Origin: Aureimonas mangrovi
GTDB taxonomy: Bacteria > Pseudomonadota > Alphaproteobacteria > Rhizobiales > Rhizobiaceae
Reading direction: 5' to 3'
Assembly: GCF_014058705.1 (NCBI RefSeq)
Contig: NZ_CP059692.1
Span: 2,113,001 to 2,177,000 of the forward strand
DNA length: 64,000 nt
Position 1 is the first letter of the stretch. Each line of letters starts with the position of its first letter. The position numbers were made by a program, and so were the translations under genes. This document shows, piece after piece, positions 54,436-61,704 of this stretch. The notes under the pieces are model-generated. The model was not told the DNA's origin and searched no databases. It saw nothing but the letters and a program-made list of their open reading frames with translations.

Positions 54436-54821
54436 TCGCCGATCATCCTGTCTGCAATGAGGGTGGTGAGCGCGTGCGGCCCCGTACCAAGCCGGTGAGC
54501 ACGAGCGCGCAACGCGAGCATCGGGAGCGCCTCGAACCATTCCATCGCCTCTCTGCGGCTTGGGAAGCGGCCAGGATGGCCCTTCAGCGCGTTCGAGACA
54601 GACGTGATGACGTCGGCGCCGAGGGCGGACGGGTCGGACGCGACCACGCAGCGCAGGACGAGCGAGGTGTGATCCTCGCCGTCAAGGATCAGCATGTTGC
54701 GGATCGTGCCGAGAGCGTAGGTCTCCATCGCCGGACGCCGGCGGCGGGAGCGGTGGATCGGCCGAACCCGGATGCCGAGCCCTTCCGCGAAGCGATGCAC
54801 GTTGATGCCGTTCTGCCTCAA
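54432..54821 (-). CDS. Hypothetical replication-operon protein
   Basis: A 129-residue protein. TTG at 54821 overlaps the previous stop (TTGA) and has GGGGAGG about 9 bases upstream, so I prefer it to an ATG at 54854 lying inside the previous gene. Sequence includes YALGTIRNMLILDGEDHTSL and a helical C-terminus. No family is recognised. Confidence 0.55.
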   Translation of the reverse strand: MRQNGINVHRFAEGLGIRVRPIHRSRRRRPAMETYALGTIRNMLILDGEDHTSLVLRCVVASDPSALGADVITSVSNALKGHPGRFPSRREAMEWFEALPMLALRARAHRLGTGPHALTTLIADRMIGE

Positions 54822-55258
54822 GCAGCAGCCCTCCCCGTCACGAGGTGCTGCCAAGCAGGGTGATCTTCGACCGACGCCGTCGATCCGTGGTCAGCGAGGA
54901 AGGCCGGGAGCGCATAGTCGATCCGACCACCTTCGCGCATCGTCTCGGCGTAGTGCGCACTCGTCGGCTCGTTCTCGACGCGTGGCACCTTGTGATCGAT
55001 CTGAAACCGGACGACCTCGCGGAGACGCTCGGGCCAGAGCTCGACGACGTCTTCACCAGCTGTCATTGCGGTCAGGCTGACCGCCCAGCTTGGCTTGGCG
55101 ATGAAGAGCTCGCGAAACAGCGCATCCGCACTGGGCAAGGCTTGTTTGCGCCGGCCGCGCTTGCTGTCCTGAGGGCCGAGCGCGATCGACCAGCCGAACA
55201 GCCGAGCCAAGATGAGTTCGTGGAATGCGCCGGCCTCCGCCGTCGACATCGGCCTCAT
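54818..55258 (-). CDS. Hypothetical replication-operon protein
   Basis: A 146-residue protein with an N-terminal helix (EAGAFHELILARLFGWSIAL), and a middle VVRFQIDHKVPRVENEPT stretch. The DH pair recalls nucleases but no HNH or other motif is complete. It overlaps both neighbours by 4 bases, so the operon is tightly coupled. Confidence 0.55.
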   Translation of the reverse strand: MRPMSTAEAGAFHELILARLFGWSIALGPQDSKRGRRKQALPSADALFRELFIAKPSWAVSLTAMTAGEDVVELWPERLREVVRFQIDHKVPRVENEPTSAHYAETMREGGRIDYALPAFLADHGSTASVEDHPAWQHLVTGRAAA

Positions 55259-55959
55259 GCTGCGACCTCCAAGATCGAAAGGCGACCGCGATCGGCGAGT
55301 TCATCTGCGCGCTCATTGCCGAGCGTCCCGACGTGCCCACGCGTCCAGCGGACATCGACGATGCGGCTGTCGAGCAGGCCGTCCAAGATCTGCCACAGCT
55401 CGGCATTCGCCAGCGCGCTTTTCGGGCCGCGTGTCCAGTTCTTCTTCCGCCAACCATGCCGCCACTCGATGCAGCCGCGGACGACGTACTGGCTGTCGGA
55501 CCAGACGATGGCCGGCCGCGCGGGATCAAGCCACCGCAGCGCTTGGATCAGCGCCTGCAACTCCATCCGGTTGTTCGTGCTCGCCGCATCGCCGCCGGAC
55601 GCCTCGTGGATCTCCTCCTCGCCGCGGTAGGCGACAAAGCCCCAGCCGCCCGGCCCCGGGTTTGGATCGCACGAGCCATCGGTGAAGACTTCGATCGCGT
55701 CCGCCGGCATATCGATCGGCGCTGGCGTCGGGCCGAACTCCATCGTCGGGTTCGTCGCTGGGGCGAAGTCGAGCAGCTTTGCATCGAAGCCGGCCGGGAA
55801 CGGGCATGACGCGGGAACACCGAACTTCAGCAGCCTCTTCCGCCAGCCCTCCTTCGGCGGGCATCGGACGCCCCAGGCGCGGAGCTGCTTGTAGGTGAAG
55901 CCTCCCTTAGGCGTCTTGCCGGCCTCGATCTCGGCTGCCGTGATCGGACGGTGTTTCAT
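55255..55959 (-). CDS. RNase HI with an N-terminal phage domain
   Basis: A 234-residue protein. Residues about 85-230 are RNase HI with the catalytic set in VFTDGSCDPNPG, NNRMELQAL, IVWSDSQYVV and GNERADELAD. Residues 1-60 (RPITAAEIEAGKTPKGGFTY, RAWGV) form an extra small domain not found in cellular RNase HI. It would remove RNA from RNA-DNA hybrids during phage replication. Start overlaps the preceding stop by 4 bases. Confidence 0.9.
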   Translation of the reverse strand: MKHRPITAAEIEAGKTPKGGFTYKQLRAWGVRCPPKEGWRKRLLKFGVPASCPFPAGFDAKLLDFAPATNPTMEFGPTPAPIDMPADAIEVFTDGSCDPNPGPGGWGFVAYRGEEEIHEASGGDAASTNNRMELQALIQALRWLDPARPAIVWSDSQYVVRGCIEWRHGWRKKNWTRGPKSALANAELWQILDGLLDSRIVDVRWTRGHVGTLGNERADELADRGRLSILEVAA

Positions 55960-56135
55960 TGTTCAAGCCTCTGTTGCCAGAGCCATTCGGCTGTGTTCTC
56001 GGATCGGTTGAGTGGGCTGCCGTCGTGTCGATCAATCCACCTCCACGCGGCCGAGCTGGTTTCAAAACCCCATGCGAGCGCACCGTCGCCATCGACGACC
56101 TTGTACGTTCCATCCTCAGTCTGGACGACAGTCAT
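55956..56135 (-). CDS. Small hypothetical protein (59 residues)
   Basis: ATG at 56135 follows ATGAGGAGG; the product (VVQTEDGTYKVVDGDGALAW, then AAWRWIDRHDGSPL) looks like a compact beta-alpha domain rich in Trp. It is coupled to RNase HI by a 4-base overlap. No family is recognised. Confidence 0.6.
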   Translation of the reverse strand: MTVVQTEDGTYKVVDGDGALAWGFETSSAAWRWIDRHDGSPLNRSENTAEWLWQQRLEQ

Positions 56136-56178
56136 GACGCCTCCTCATCTCGGCGGCCGTAATCGATCGAGTTTTCAT
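56116..56178 (-). CDS. 20-residue leader-like ORF repeating the RNase H start
   Basis: This tiny frame (MKTRSITAAEMRRRHDCRPD) overlaps both neighbours. Its first 11 codons copy, with changes, the first 11 codons of the RNase HI gene (MKHRPITAAEI). It is either a duplication scar or a short coupled leader that keeps ribosomes moving into the 59-residue gene. Coding value is uncertain. Confidence 0.35.
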   Translation of the reverse strand: MKTRSITAAEMRRRHDCRPD

Positions 56179-56378
56179 GCGGCAGCCCTTTCATTCAGAA
56201 GGTCCATCGGCTTGGGAGAGGGTGATCGCTTTCGCGCGTTGTCGCTCTCCCGTCTCTGTCTGCGTCTTCGGTCTCGGTCTTTCTCTCTTTCTCGGGTCTC
56301 CTTCTCTGTCTCCGTCTCCTTCTCTTTAGTTCGGTACTGTTGCTGATAGACGGTGATACTGTCTGGATACCGTTTCAT
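56175..56378 (-). CDS. 67-residue Arg/Glu-rich protein on a polypurine tract
   Basis: The frame starts MKRYPDSITVYQQQYRTKEK and then becomes a charged run of Glu, Arg, Lys and Asp (TREREKDRDRRRRQRRESDN). The composition comes from a polypurine strand, so the frame may be a by-product of a DNA element. It overlaps the upstream replication gene and downstream ORF by 4 bases each, which argues that it is translated. Confidence 0.45.
   Translation of the reverse strand: MKRYPDSITVYQQQYRTKEKETETEKETREREKDRDRRRRQRRESDNARKRSPSPKPMDLLNERAAA
56243..56327. repeat. Polypyrimidine/polypurine tract, candidate origin element
   Basis: About 85 bases almost purely C and T on the plus strand with scattered G, built from imperfect TCTCCGTCTC, GTCTC and TTCTCT units. 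It lies directly after the replication-initiation-like gene. Such tracts can melt or form triplex DNA and occur at replication origins. Confidence 0.5.
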
Positions 56379-56833
56379 CGCAGCCCATCCGTCAGGCGAG
56401 ACCGTCTGCTCGCGTCGTTAGGCGCTGGTTTTGCAGCGTGGAAACCGTTTGCGTCGGCGAACTCCTGCTCGACGATCTCACGGATACTGTCGCTTTCGAT
56501 CTCCGAAATTTGCTTGACCGTTCCCTGCGCGTGTTTCGGGTTCATCGGCGGGCTATGCTTGAACCAGCGTCGAACGAAGATCAGAGAGAGTTCGAGATCG
56601 ATAGCGATGAGGTCCGCTTCGACGAGCTCATCGCGCGCCCCAGCGTATTTCTCGGATAGCCATTGTAGATCGGCGCAGGCGTAGCCGTCTGGAAGGCGGA
56701 AGCATCCAGTTGAATTCTGGTGCTCGCAGGTCAGGAGGTAGGCGTAGAGTACTTTCCCTGCATCCGTCAGGCCGATAAACCGTCGCGATCGCCAGAGGTT
56801 AGGCGAAACCTTTGTGAACTCGCGGCGGCTCAT
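56375..56833 (-). CDS. Phage replication protein (winged-helix initiator-like)
   Basis: A 152-residue protein with a winged-helix-like N-terminal domain (FTKVSPNLWRSRRFIGLTDA, KVLYAYLLTCEHQNSTGCFR, DLQWLSEKYAGARDELVEAD) and a helical C-terminus. This pattern is typical of phage replication initiation or helicase-loader proteins. It lies directly after cro, where lambdoid phages keep their replication genes, and next to a polypyrimidine tract. Confidence 0.65.
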   Translation of the reverse strand: MSRREFTKVSPNLWRSRRFIGLTDAGKVLYAYLLTCEHQNSTGCFRLPDGYACADLQWLSEKYAGARDELVEADLIAIDLELSLIFVRRWFKHSPPMNPKHAQGTVKQISEIESDSIREIVEQEFADANGFHAAKPAPNDASRRSRLTDGLR

Positions 56834-57087
56834 GCGAGCGCCTCACGAGCCAATCCTTCAGAAAGCGCAGCCAGTTGCCGAGTTGGTAGAACGAAGAACC
56901 ATGCGTCGTCCCAAGGCAGCCCGAGCCTGATGGCAGCGTTCCTGATACGGATCATTTCCGCTTGTGCGGGAGCCAGATCACCTGCCTCCCACCTGGACAC
57001 AGTTCCCTGTGACACGCCCGCGATCCGGCCGAAGGCCTTCTGGGTTTCTTTGAACACGTCGGTTCTGATGAAAGTGATGGGTCGCAT
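56830..57087 (-). CDS. Cro-like repressor
   Basis: An 85-residue XRE protein with helix-turn-helix AFGRIAGVSQGTVSRWEAGD (residues about 18-37). It is the first gene on the leftward early transcript, divergent from the cI-like gene with ATTCG-type operators between. It should act as Cro to favour lytic growth. Its ATG begins just next to the first operator half-site. Confidence 0.85.
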   Translation of the reverse strand: MRPITFIRTDVFKETQKAFGRIAGVSQGTVSRWEAGDLAPAQAEMIRIRNAAIRLGLPWDDAWFFVLPTRQLAALSEGLAREALA

Positions 57088-57120
57088 ATTCGATTTTATT
57101 ATTCGATTTCGAATTTACGA
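57085..57120. promoter_or_regulatory. Intergenic cI/cro operator region
   Basis: ATTCGATTTCGAAT (57101-57114) is an inverted repeat of ATTCG around 4 bases, and a half-site ATTCGA lies at 57088-57093 next to the cro start. A perfect version of the same palindrome sits at 57906-57919 upstream of the antirepressor gene. These are the probable binding sites of the prophage repressor and Cro. Confidence 0.75.
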
Positions 57121-57169
57121 TCAAGAAGGATATGCGAGGCAGAATGGCGAAAGCCGAAGAGGGGGTGCC

Positions 57170-57895
57170 ATGGACTTCGCTGCCGAGATCAAGCGCATCA
57201 GGAAAGCCCTTGGGATGAACCAAGCGGACTTCGCAGCGGCCATAGGCGCGCGACAGGGGAGCGTGTCGAAGTGGGAGGGCGGTAAAGAAAAGCCGCGGTC
57301 AGAGGCATTGCTCAGAATACAGAGCCTTTACGAGAGCGATCAGAGCCACCGCAGCGGTGCACCATTCGCTTACGATACGGTGCCAACGATAGTGGACATC
57401 CCCCTCGTAGGCCCGCTTGGAACCCCCACAGAGGTAAACTTGCGGAAGGAACTACCTTCAACAACGCCAATCCTCCGGCTTCCCCAACATCCGGATATCA
57501 AAGGTACGATCTGGGCCTGGAGCATTCCGCCGCTCGCAAGTCGTGTCGAAGGTTTCAAGCCAGGACAGATCGTTTTCAGCCACAACCACCAGCTGGATCG
57601 CATCGAGGATGGTGAGAGGGTGATCGTATGTGAGACAGGAAGCAGCGAACTGTTAGAGTACATTCCGCGCTACTACGGGCGATCGGACAAGGGTTTGGAG
57701 TGGTTCACCAGTTCTCCGACGGCTGAGAACCACGTACGCTTGGATCAAGCCATTCCCGAAGGTCAGCGTGAGCGTCATGGTATCGCGGTCGTCGGAGTCG
57801 TCTTCGCCTCGTTTAAGTACGAGTCTCTGCGCCAGCGGTTCTGGGATGGCGTATGGAATGACGCCCTCGACGAATATTCGTCACCGAATTTTTAG
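57170..57895 (+). CDS. CI-like prophage repressor
   Basis: A 241-residue repressor. The N-terminal helix-turn-helix is MNQADFAAAIGARQGSVSKW (about residues 15-34); the C-terminal part (about 75-225) has the strand order of S24/LexA domains (TIVDIPLVGPLGTPTEVNL, GFKPGQIVFSHNHQLDRIED). The usual G-D-S-M nucleophile motif is not visible; WSIPPLASRVEG stands where it should be, so self-cleavage after DNA damage is doubtful. GAGGGGG precedes ATG 57170. It maintains lysogeny by binding the ATTCG palindromes. Confidence 0.85.
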   Translation: MDFAAEIKRIRKALGMNQADFAAAIGARQGSVSKWEGGKEKPRSEALLRIQSLYESDQSHRSGAPFAYDTVPTIVDIPLVGPLGTPTEVNLRKELPSTTPILRLPQHPDIKGTIWAWSIPPLASRVEGFKPGQIVFSHNHQLDRIEDGERVIVCETGSSELLEYIPRYYGRSDKGLEWFTSSPTAENHVRLDQAIPEGQRERHGIAVVGVVFASFKYESLRQRFWDGVWNDALDEYSSPNF

Positions 57896-57905
57896 CTTGT
57901 GTTAA

Positions 57906-57919
57906 ATTCGAATTCGAAT
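57906..57919. promoter_or_regulatory. Operator upstream of the antirepressor gene
   Basis: ATTCGAATTCGAAT is a perfect 14 bp palindrome with the same half-site as the cI/cro operators. It lies just upstream of the ORF6N gene and 11 bases after the cI stop, so CI or Cro can control antirepressor synthesis directly. Confidence 0.75.
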
Positions 57920-57954
57920 ATATGGTTGCTTCATCCCAACGGATGGAGCGCCAG

Positions 57955-58788
57955 ATGGCATCCGCAGTCCTACCCACAGTCCGCATAGCTGAAGCAGACG
58001 TTCAGATCGTCGAGTACCGTGGCGAACGCGTCGTTACCTTCGAGCAGGTCGATACGGTGCACGGTCGCCCCGAGGGGACGGCCAAGCGGAACTTCCACGA
58101 CAATCGCACGCGCTTCGTTCAGGGGGAGGACTTCCTCGAGCTATCTCGGAACGAAATTCGTACCGAGATACCCGATGGGGTTTTCGCGTCGAAGGCTCCG
58201 CGCGGCTTCCTGATCACGCACCGCGGCTACCTCAAGCTAGTGAAATGCCTGAACGACGACGTCGCATGGACCGTCTTCGGCCAGATGGTTGATCGATACT
58301 TCGAGGAGCCCGCGCCGGTCGCCGTGGCGAACGCGATGGCCGACCCCCGTGAGGTTCGCCTTGCGATGAACCAGTCTCTGCGCCTGGCGAAGATGGCCGG
58401 CCTTGAGGGGGTCTACGCCCTACACGCCGCATCAGCGCAGACCTATCGACTGACGGGACACGATACGCTCAAGACGATGGGCATTGCGCGCCTTGCCGCA
58501 CCGAACGACGAGAAGCCGCTGATCCCCACGCAGATTGGCGTGCGTCTGGGAGGGCTATCGGCGCAGGTCGTCAACAAGCTCCTCGAGGCGCATGGATTTC
58601 AAGACAGGGACGAGCGCGGAGATTGGCAGGCGACCGAAAAGGGTAAGGCTGCCGGCGCCCGTGTTGTCTTAACCACTCGTCAGCACGTCGAAGGCCCCGC
58701 CTACCAGCTTCTGTGGCCTACCGCGATCGTCGCGGTGCTGCGCCCACTTTTGCCGCCCGACGGGAAAGTGTTGGCCTTCCCTTCCTGA
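57955..58788 (+). CDS. ORF6N-domain antirepressor-like protein
   Basis: A 277-residue protein. The ORF6N domain covers about residues 15-120 (IVEYRGERVVTFEQVDTVHG, RFVQGEDFLELSRNEIRTEI, GFLITHRGYLKLVKCLND). The C-terminal part is helical with a winged-helix-like end (QATEKGKAAGARVVLTT). These proteins act as phage antirepressors or DNA-binding regulators. ATG 57955 has GGAG upstream; ATG 57922 abuts the operator and is the alternative. Confidence 0.8.
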   Translation: MASAVLPTVRIAEADVQIVEYRGERVVTFEQVDTVHGRPEGTAKRNFHDNRTRFVQGEDFLELSRNEIRTEIPDGVFASKAPRGFLITHRGYLKLVKCLNDDVAWTVFGQMVDRYFEEPAPVAVANAMADPREVRLAMNQSLRLAKMAGLEGVYALHAASAQTYRLTGHDTLKTMGIARLAAPNDEKPLIPTQIGVRLGGLSAQVVNKLLEAHGFQDRDERGDWQATEKGKAAGARVVLTTRQHVEGPAYQLLWPTAIVAVLRPLLPPDGKVLAFPS

Positions 58789-58848
58789 AGCCCGCCCCAG
58801 CCCCGGCATGACGCCCGCGGCCTAACCCCAACAACCGAAGAGAACGAC

Positions 58849-59421
58849 ATGACGACGAACCCTACGGTTCCGGCGACCGCCGGAGGTATGCCCGACCACG
58901 CGATCCTCACGCCCTTCGATCAGGATGAACAGGCGCGACGCCACCTGACCGCGTATCTAGAAACGCTCGATCTGTCTTCGCTCCGGAAGGGCCTCGCGTT
59001 CAGCGCGTGTCGCATGGGAACGCTGATGCTGAAGGCCGAGGCGATGAACGCGCTGATGGACCGCGACAAAGAGGCTGATCAGTCGATGGCAGTAGCGGTG
59101 GCCCTGTCGCTCGCGACTGATCTCGTCGCGATGAACGGGGCGGGCCCGGCCGCCTATGTCACCCTTCCCGCCATTACCGGCGGACGTGAGCGTGAGATCG
59201 CCTACGCCTACATGCAGTGGCTTCACATGGAGAAGCGGCTTCTGTCGGCGCAGCTCTGGCCGGGGATCCGCGATGCTGATGACGCGATCCCGCACAACAC
59301 GGAGGCGCAGTCGTTTCACTTTCCGGACGACCGCCCTTGGAACGAAGCGCCGATGCCGTCGACAAGGGCGGAGATCGTCTTGCGCTTCGTCGGCGTCGAT
59401 CTCGACAGGAGGGCTGCGTGA
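58849..59421 (+). CDS. Hypothetical early protein
   Basis: A 190-residue mostly helical protein (LSSLRKGLAFSACRMGTLML; VAVALSLATDLVAMNGAGPA; IAYAYMQWLHMEKRLLSAQL). No membrane span or family is recognised. Its stop overlaps the next start by one base, so it is coupled to the S24-like protein. Confidence 0.6.
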   Translation: MTTNPTVPATAGGMPDHAILTPFDQDEQARRHLTAYLETLDLSSLRKGLAFSACRMGTLMLKAEAMNALMDRDKEADQSMAVAVALSLATDLVAMNGAGPAAYVTLPAITGGREREIAYAYMQWLHMEKRLLSAQLWPGIRDADDAIPHNTEAQSFHFPDDRPWNEAPMPSTRAEIVLRFVGVDLDRRAA

Positions 59422-59849
59422 TGGCTGCTCCTTCTGTCGCTCCACTCCGGGCGCTTGACGTCTACGGCGCCGCTCCGGCTGGCTGTTTTGTCCACATGGC
59501 ACGCAACGACAAGGACGCACCCCACATCCGGGCCGGCGAATGGGTCGTGGTCGATCCGAACGACCGGGAAGCGGTTAAAGGCGAGCTGTTCCTTGTTCAG
59601 TGGAGCGGCGGTCGCCGGAGCGTCATGCAAACGACCTCCCGCATCGTTGAGCGCTGCTGGAACAGCCGCGGCGAAGAGTTTCGGAACAAGGAGTTCTGGA
59701 CCCTTCGCTCGATCGGTCATGCTCTGTCGCTGTCCGATGGCCCGCTCCATCCAGACCATCTGCGCGACATCATCGTCGGTCGCGTCATCGGGCTCTTCGA
59801 GCCGACCTTCGATGAGGCTTCGCTCAAGGTGATCGGGAGGCCGGCATGA
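59421..59849 (+). CDS. S24/LexA-like fold protein
   Basis: A 142-residue protein with the strand pattern of S24 domains: FVHMARNDKDAPHIRAGEWV, VVDPNDREAVKGELFLVQW and a closing VIGRVIGLFEP. No helix-turn-helix is present and the catalytic Ser-Met motif is not seen, so it is a stand-alone, probably inactive S24-like domain; it might compete with or modulate the repressor. AGGAGG lies 9 bases before the ATG. Confidence 0.6.
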   Translation: MAAPSVAPLRALDVYGAAPAGCFVHMARNDKDAPHIRAGEWVVVDPNDREAVKGELFLVQWSGGRRSVMQTTSRIVERCWNSRGEEFRNKEFWTLRSIGHALSLSDGPLHPDHLRDIIVGRVIGLFEPTFDEASLKVIGRPA

Positions 59850-60097
59850 ACGTCGTCGCCTTCCCTCCCCGCGCGCGGCCGCACGTCGTCATCGAGAGCG
59901 GCCGCTGCACGAAAAGCAGTGACGGCACCCTGATCGGGCGCTGGGTCTACATGGTCGATTTCATCGACGAGGACGGCTCGGTCCTGCACGACTACGTCGG
60001 CACGGACTATACCAAGGCCGGCCGCGCCGCGATCGAGTGGGCGCGCGACTACGGCTGCAAGATCTTCGATCGATCGGAGGAGGAGTCGGGTCGATGA
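59846..60097 (+). CDS. Small hypothetical early protein
   Basis: An 83-residue protein (RWVYMVDFIDEDGSVLHDYV, AAIEWARDYGCKIF) with a compact alpha/beta look. It overlaps both neighbours by 4 bases in the early right-hand operon. No family is recognised. Confidence 0.6.
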   Translation: MNVVAFPPRARPHVVIESGRCTKSSDGTLIGRWVYMVDFIDEDGSVLHDYVGTDYTKAGRAAIEWARDYGCKIFDRSEEESGR

Positions 60098-60288
60098 TCA
60101 CCGCCCTCGACAAAGCCGAATGCGCCGATCGCGAGGTGAAGCAGCGGCGTCGCGTTTATCCCCGGTTCGTGTCTGACGGCCGGATGACGCAAGCGTTCGC
60201 CGATCGGCAGATCGCGGTAATGGAAGCGATCGCCGCAGACTACCGCATCGTGGCGGACGCGGAAGCTGCAGCAGGGAGGCTACTATGA
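60094..60288 (+). CDS. Small hypothetical early protein (64 residues)
   Basis: Starting MITALDKAECADREVKQRRR, this helical protein contains VYPRFVSDGRMTQAFADRQI, a stretch common in short phage proteins of Hyphomicrobiales. GGAGGAG precedes the ATG, which overlaps the previous stop by 4 bases. Function unknown. Confidence 0.65.
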   Translation: MITALDKAECADREVKQRRRVYPRFVSDGRMTQAFADRQIAVMEAIAADYRIVADAEAAAGRLL

Positions 60289-61337
60289 CCGCCCTTCGCC
60301 CCATCCAGCCAATCGACATTCGCGGCCTGTCGCCTCGGGCACCCTCGTCAGGCGCGCCGATCTTCGAGTACGTCGACCCGCGCACGTTGTGGGTCGATCC
60401 CGCCTATCAGCGCAGCCTTTCGGAACGTTCTCTGCGGATGCTCCGTAAGATCATCGAGGGCTTCGACTGGACGAAGCTGAAGCCGCCCGTCTGCGCCCTC
60501 GCCGACGACGGCGCCGGCACCATGACGTTGCGCGTGATCGACGGCCAGCACACCGCGATTGCCGCCGCCAGCAACCCGCACGTCCAGACGATCCCCATCA
60601 TGATCGTCGAGGCGCCGGACACCCGCGCCCAGGCCGAGGCCTTCATCGGACAGAACGCCGACCGTCTCGGCATGACGGCAACGCAGATGCACGTCGCCGC
60701 CGTGGCCGCCGGCGATGAGGAAGCGCTGGTCGTCGCGCGCGTTGCCGAGGCGGCAGCCGTCACGATCCTGCGCAATCCGCCCGGCCGGGACTACAAGCCT
60801 GGTGAGACGGTCGCGGTGGCCGCCATCGCAGCGCTGATCAAGAAGGAAGGCGAGGCGCACGCGCAGCACGTCCTCTCGATCCTGTCGGCCGCTGGCGTGG
60901 CGCCCATCAAGGCCGACCACATCAAGGCGGTGGACCGACTGCTGACCGAAGCCGAGTTCGGCGCTCTCGACGCGGACGCCCTCGCCTCTTCGATTGTCGC
61001 CCACACCAGGTTCGAGAAGGACGCGAAGACGTTCGCCGCCACTCACGGCCTGCCGCTCTGGAAGGCGCTCGCGGCGGTGTGGTTTCAGAAGGCGAAGAAA
61101 CGGAAGGGCGGCGCCGAGGCGAAAGGTATGGCCATGACGACCACACCTTCGGCTATGGCGAAGGGTGTTGCCATGATGGCAATCCCTGACGACCTCGCGC
61201 GAGACCCGCGCCCCGCGCGCGCCGCCTGGCAGCCCGGCAACCAGATCGGCCGGTGCCCGAAGTGCGACAAGCGCTACCGCGGTGGCCCGCAGGCCAGAGA
61301 GTGCGCGGACTGCGCCTATGGAGGGTCGGATGGCTGA
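60285..61337 (+). CDS. ParB-like (DUF6551-type) protein with zinc ribbon
   Basis: A 350-residue protein. Residues 25-150 follow a ParB-like N-terminal domain: VDPRTLWVDPAYQRSLSERS, LRVIDGQHTAIAAAS. The GQHTAIA part corresponds to the catalytic/nucleotide motif of ParB-fold proteins (GxHRxxA), with T in place of the usual R. The C-terminus has a zinc ribbon (CPKCDKRY, then CADCAYG). It could act in DNA partition, modification or regulation; the family has no settled function. It overlaps its neighbours. Confidence 0.7.
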   Translation: MTALRPIQPIDIRGLSPRAPSSGAPIFEYVDPRTLWVDPAYQRSLSERSLRMLRKIIEGFDWTKLKPPVCALADDGAGTMTLRVIDGQHTAIAAASNPHVQTIPIMIVEAPDTRAQAEAFIGQNADRLGMTATQMHVAAVAAGDEEALVVARVAEAAAVTILRNPPGRDYKPGETVAVAAIAALIKKEGEAHAQHVLSILSAAGVAPIKADHIKAVDRLLTEAEFGALDADALASSIVAHTRFEKDAKTFAATHGLPLWKALAAVWFQKAKKRKGGAEAKGMAMTTTPSAMAKGVAMMAIPDDLARDPRPARAAWQPGNQIGRCPKCDKRYRGGPQARECADCAYGGSDG

Positions 61338-61704
61338 CCCGCTGGACCGCGTCATCTCGCCGGCCGCCGCTGTGGAAAAGCTGTTGAAGGCCGGTGTGAA
61401 GATTTCCGAGCGCGCATTGCGCAAGAAGGCCCGCGAACTCGGAGCCTATCGTGAGATCGGCAGGGAGATGTTCCTTCTGCCCGAGGATCTCGAACGGATC
61501 ATGGAGCCCCGATGCTCGAACTCAAGAAGCGCCCGAAAAGCCCCTACTGGTACGCGCGCGGCACCGTCCAAGGGCGCAGGGTCGAGATCAGCACCAAGTG
61601 CACCCGTCTCTCAGACGCCAAGGCCAAGCTCCCTGACCTCCTCGCCGAGCTATGCGCCGATACGCCTGGTGAACAAGCCAATTTCACCTTCGCGACCGCG
61701 CTGA
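61330..61704 (+). CDS. Excisionase-like helix-turn-helix protein
   Basis: A 124-residue frame whose first 65 residues form a small winged-helix-like domain (ISPAAAVEKLLKAGVKISER, GREMFLLPEDLERIME), the usual size and place of an excisionase or Xis-like factor. The remaining Ser/Pro/Arg-rich tail overlaps the integrase start by 193 bases and may be weakly constrained. Next to integrase it probably steers excision. Confidence 0.6.
   Translation: MADPLDRVISPAAAVEKLLKAGVKISERALRKKARELGAYREIGREMFLLPEDLERIMEPRCSNSRSARKAPTGTRAAPSKGAGSRSAPSAPVSQTPRPSSLTSSPSYAPIRLVNKPISPSRPR

Noticed and set aside
56243-56327. Polypyrimidine tract considered as a CRISPR or tandem-repeat array
   Set aside because: Units are irregular and short with no unique spacers; it is a compositional tract.
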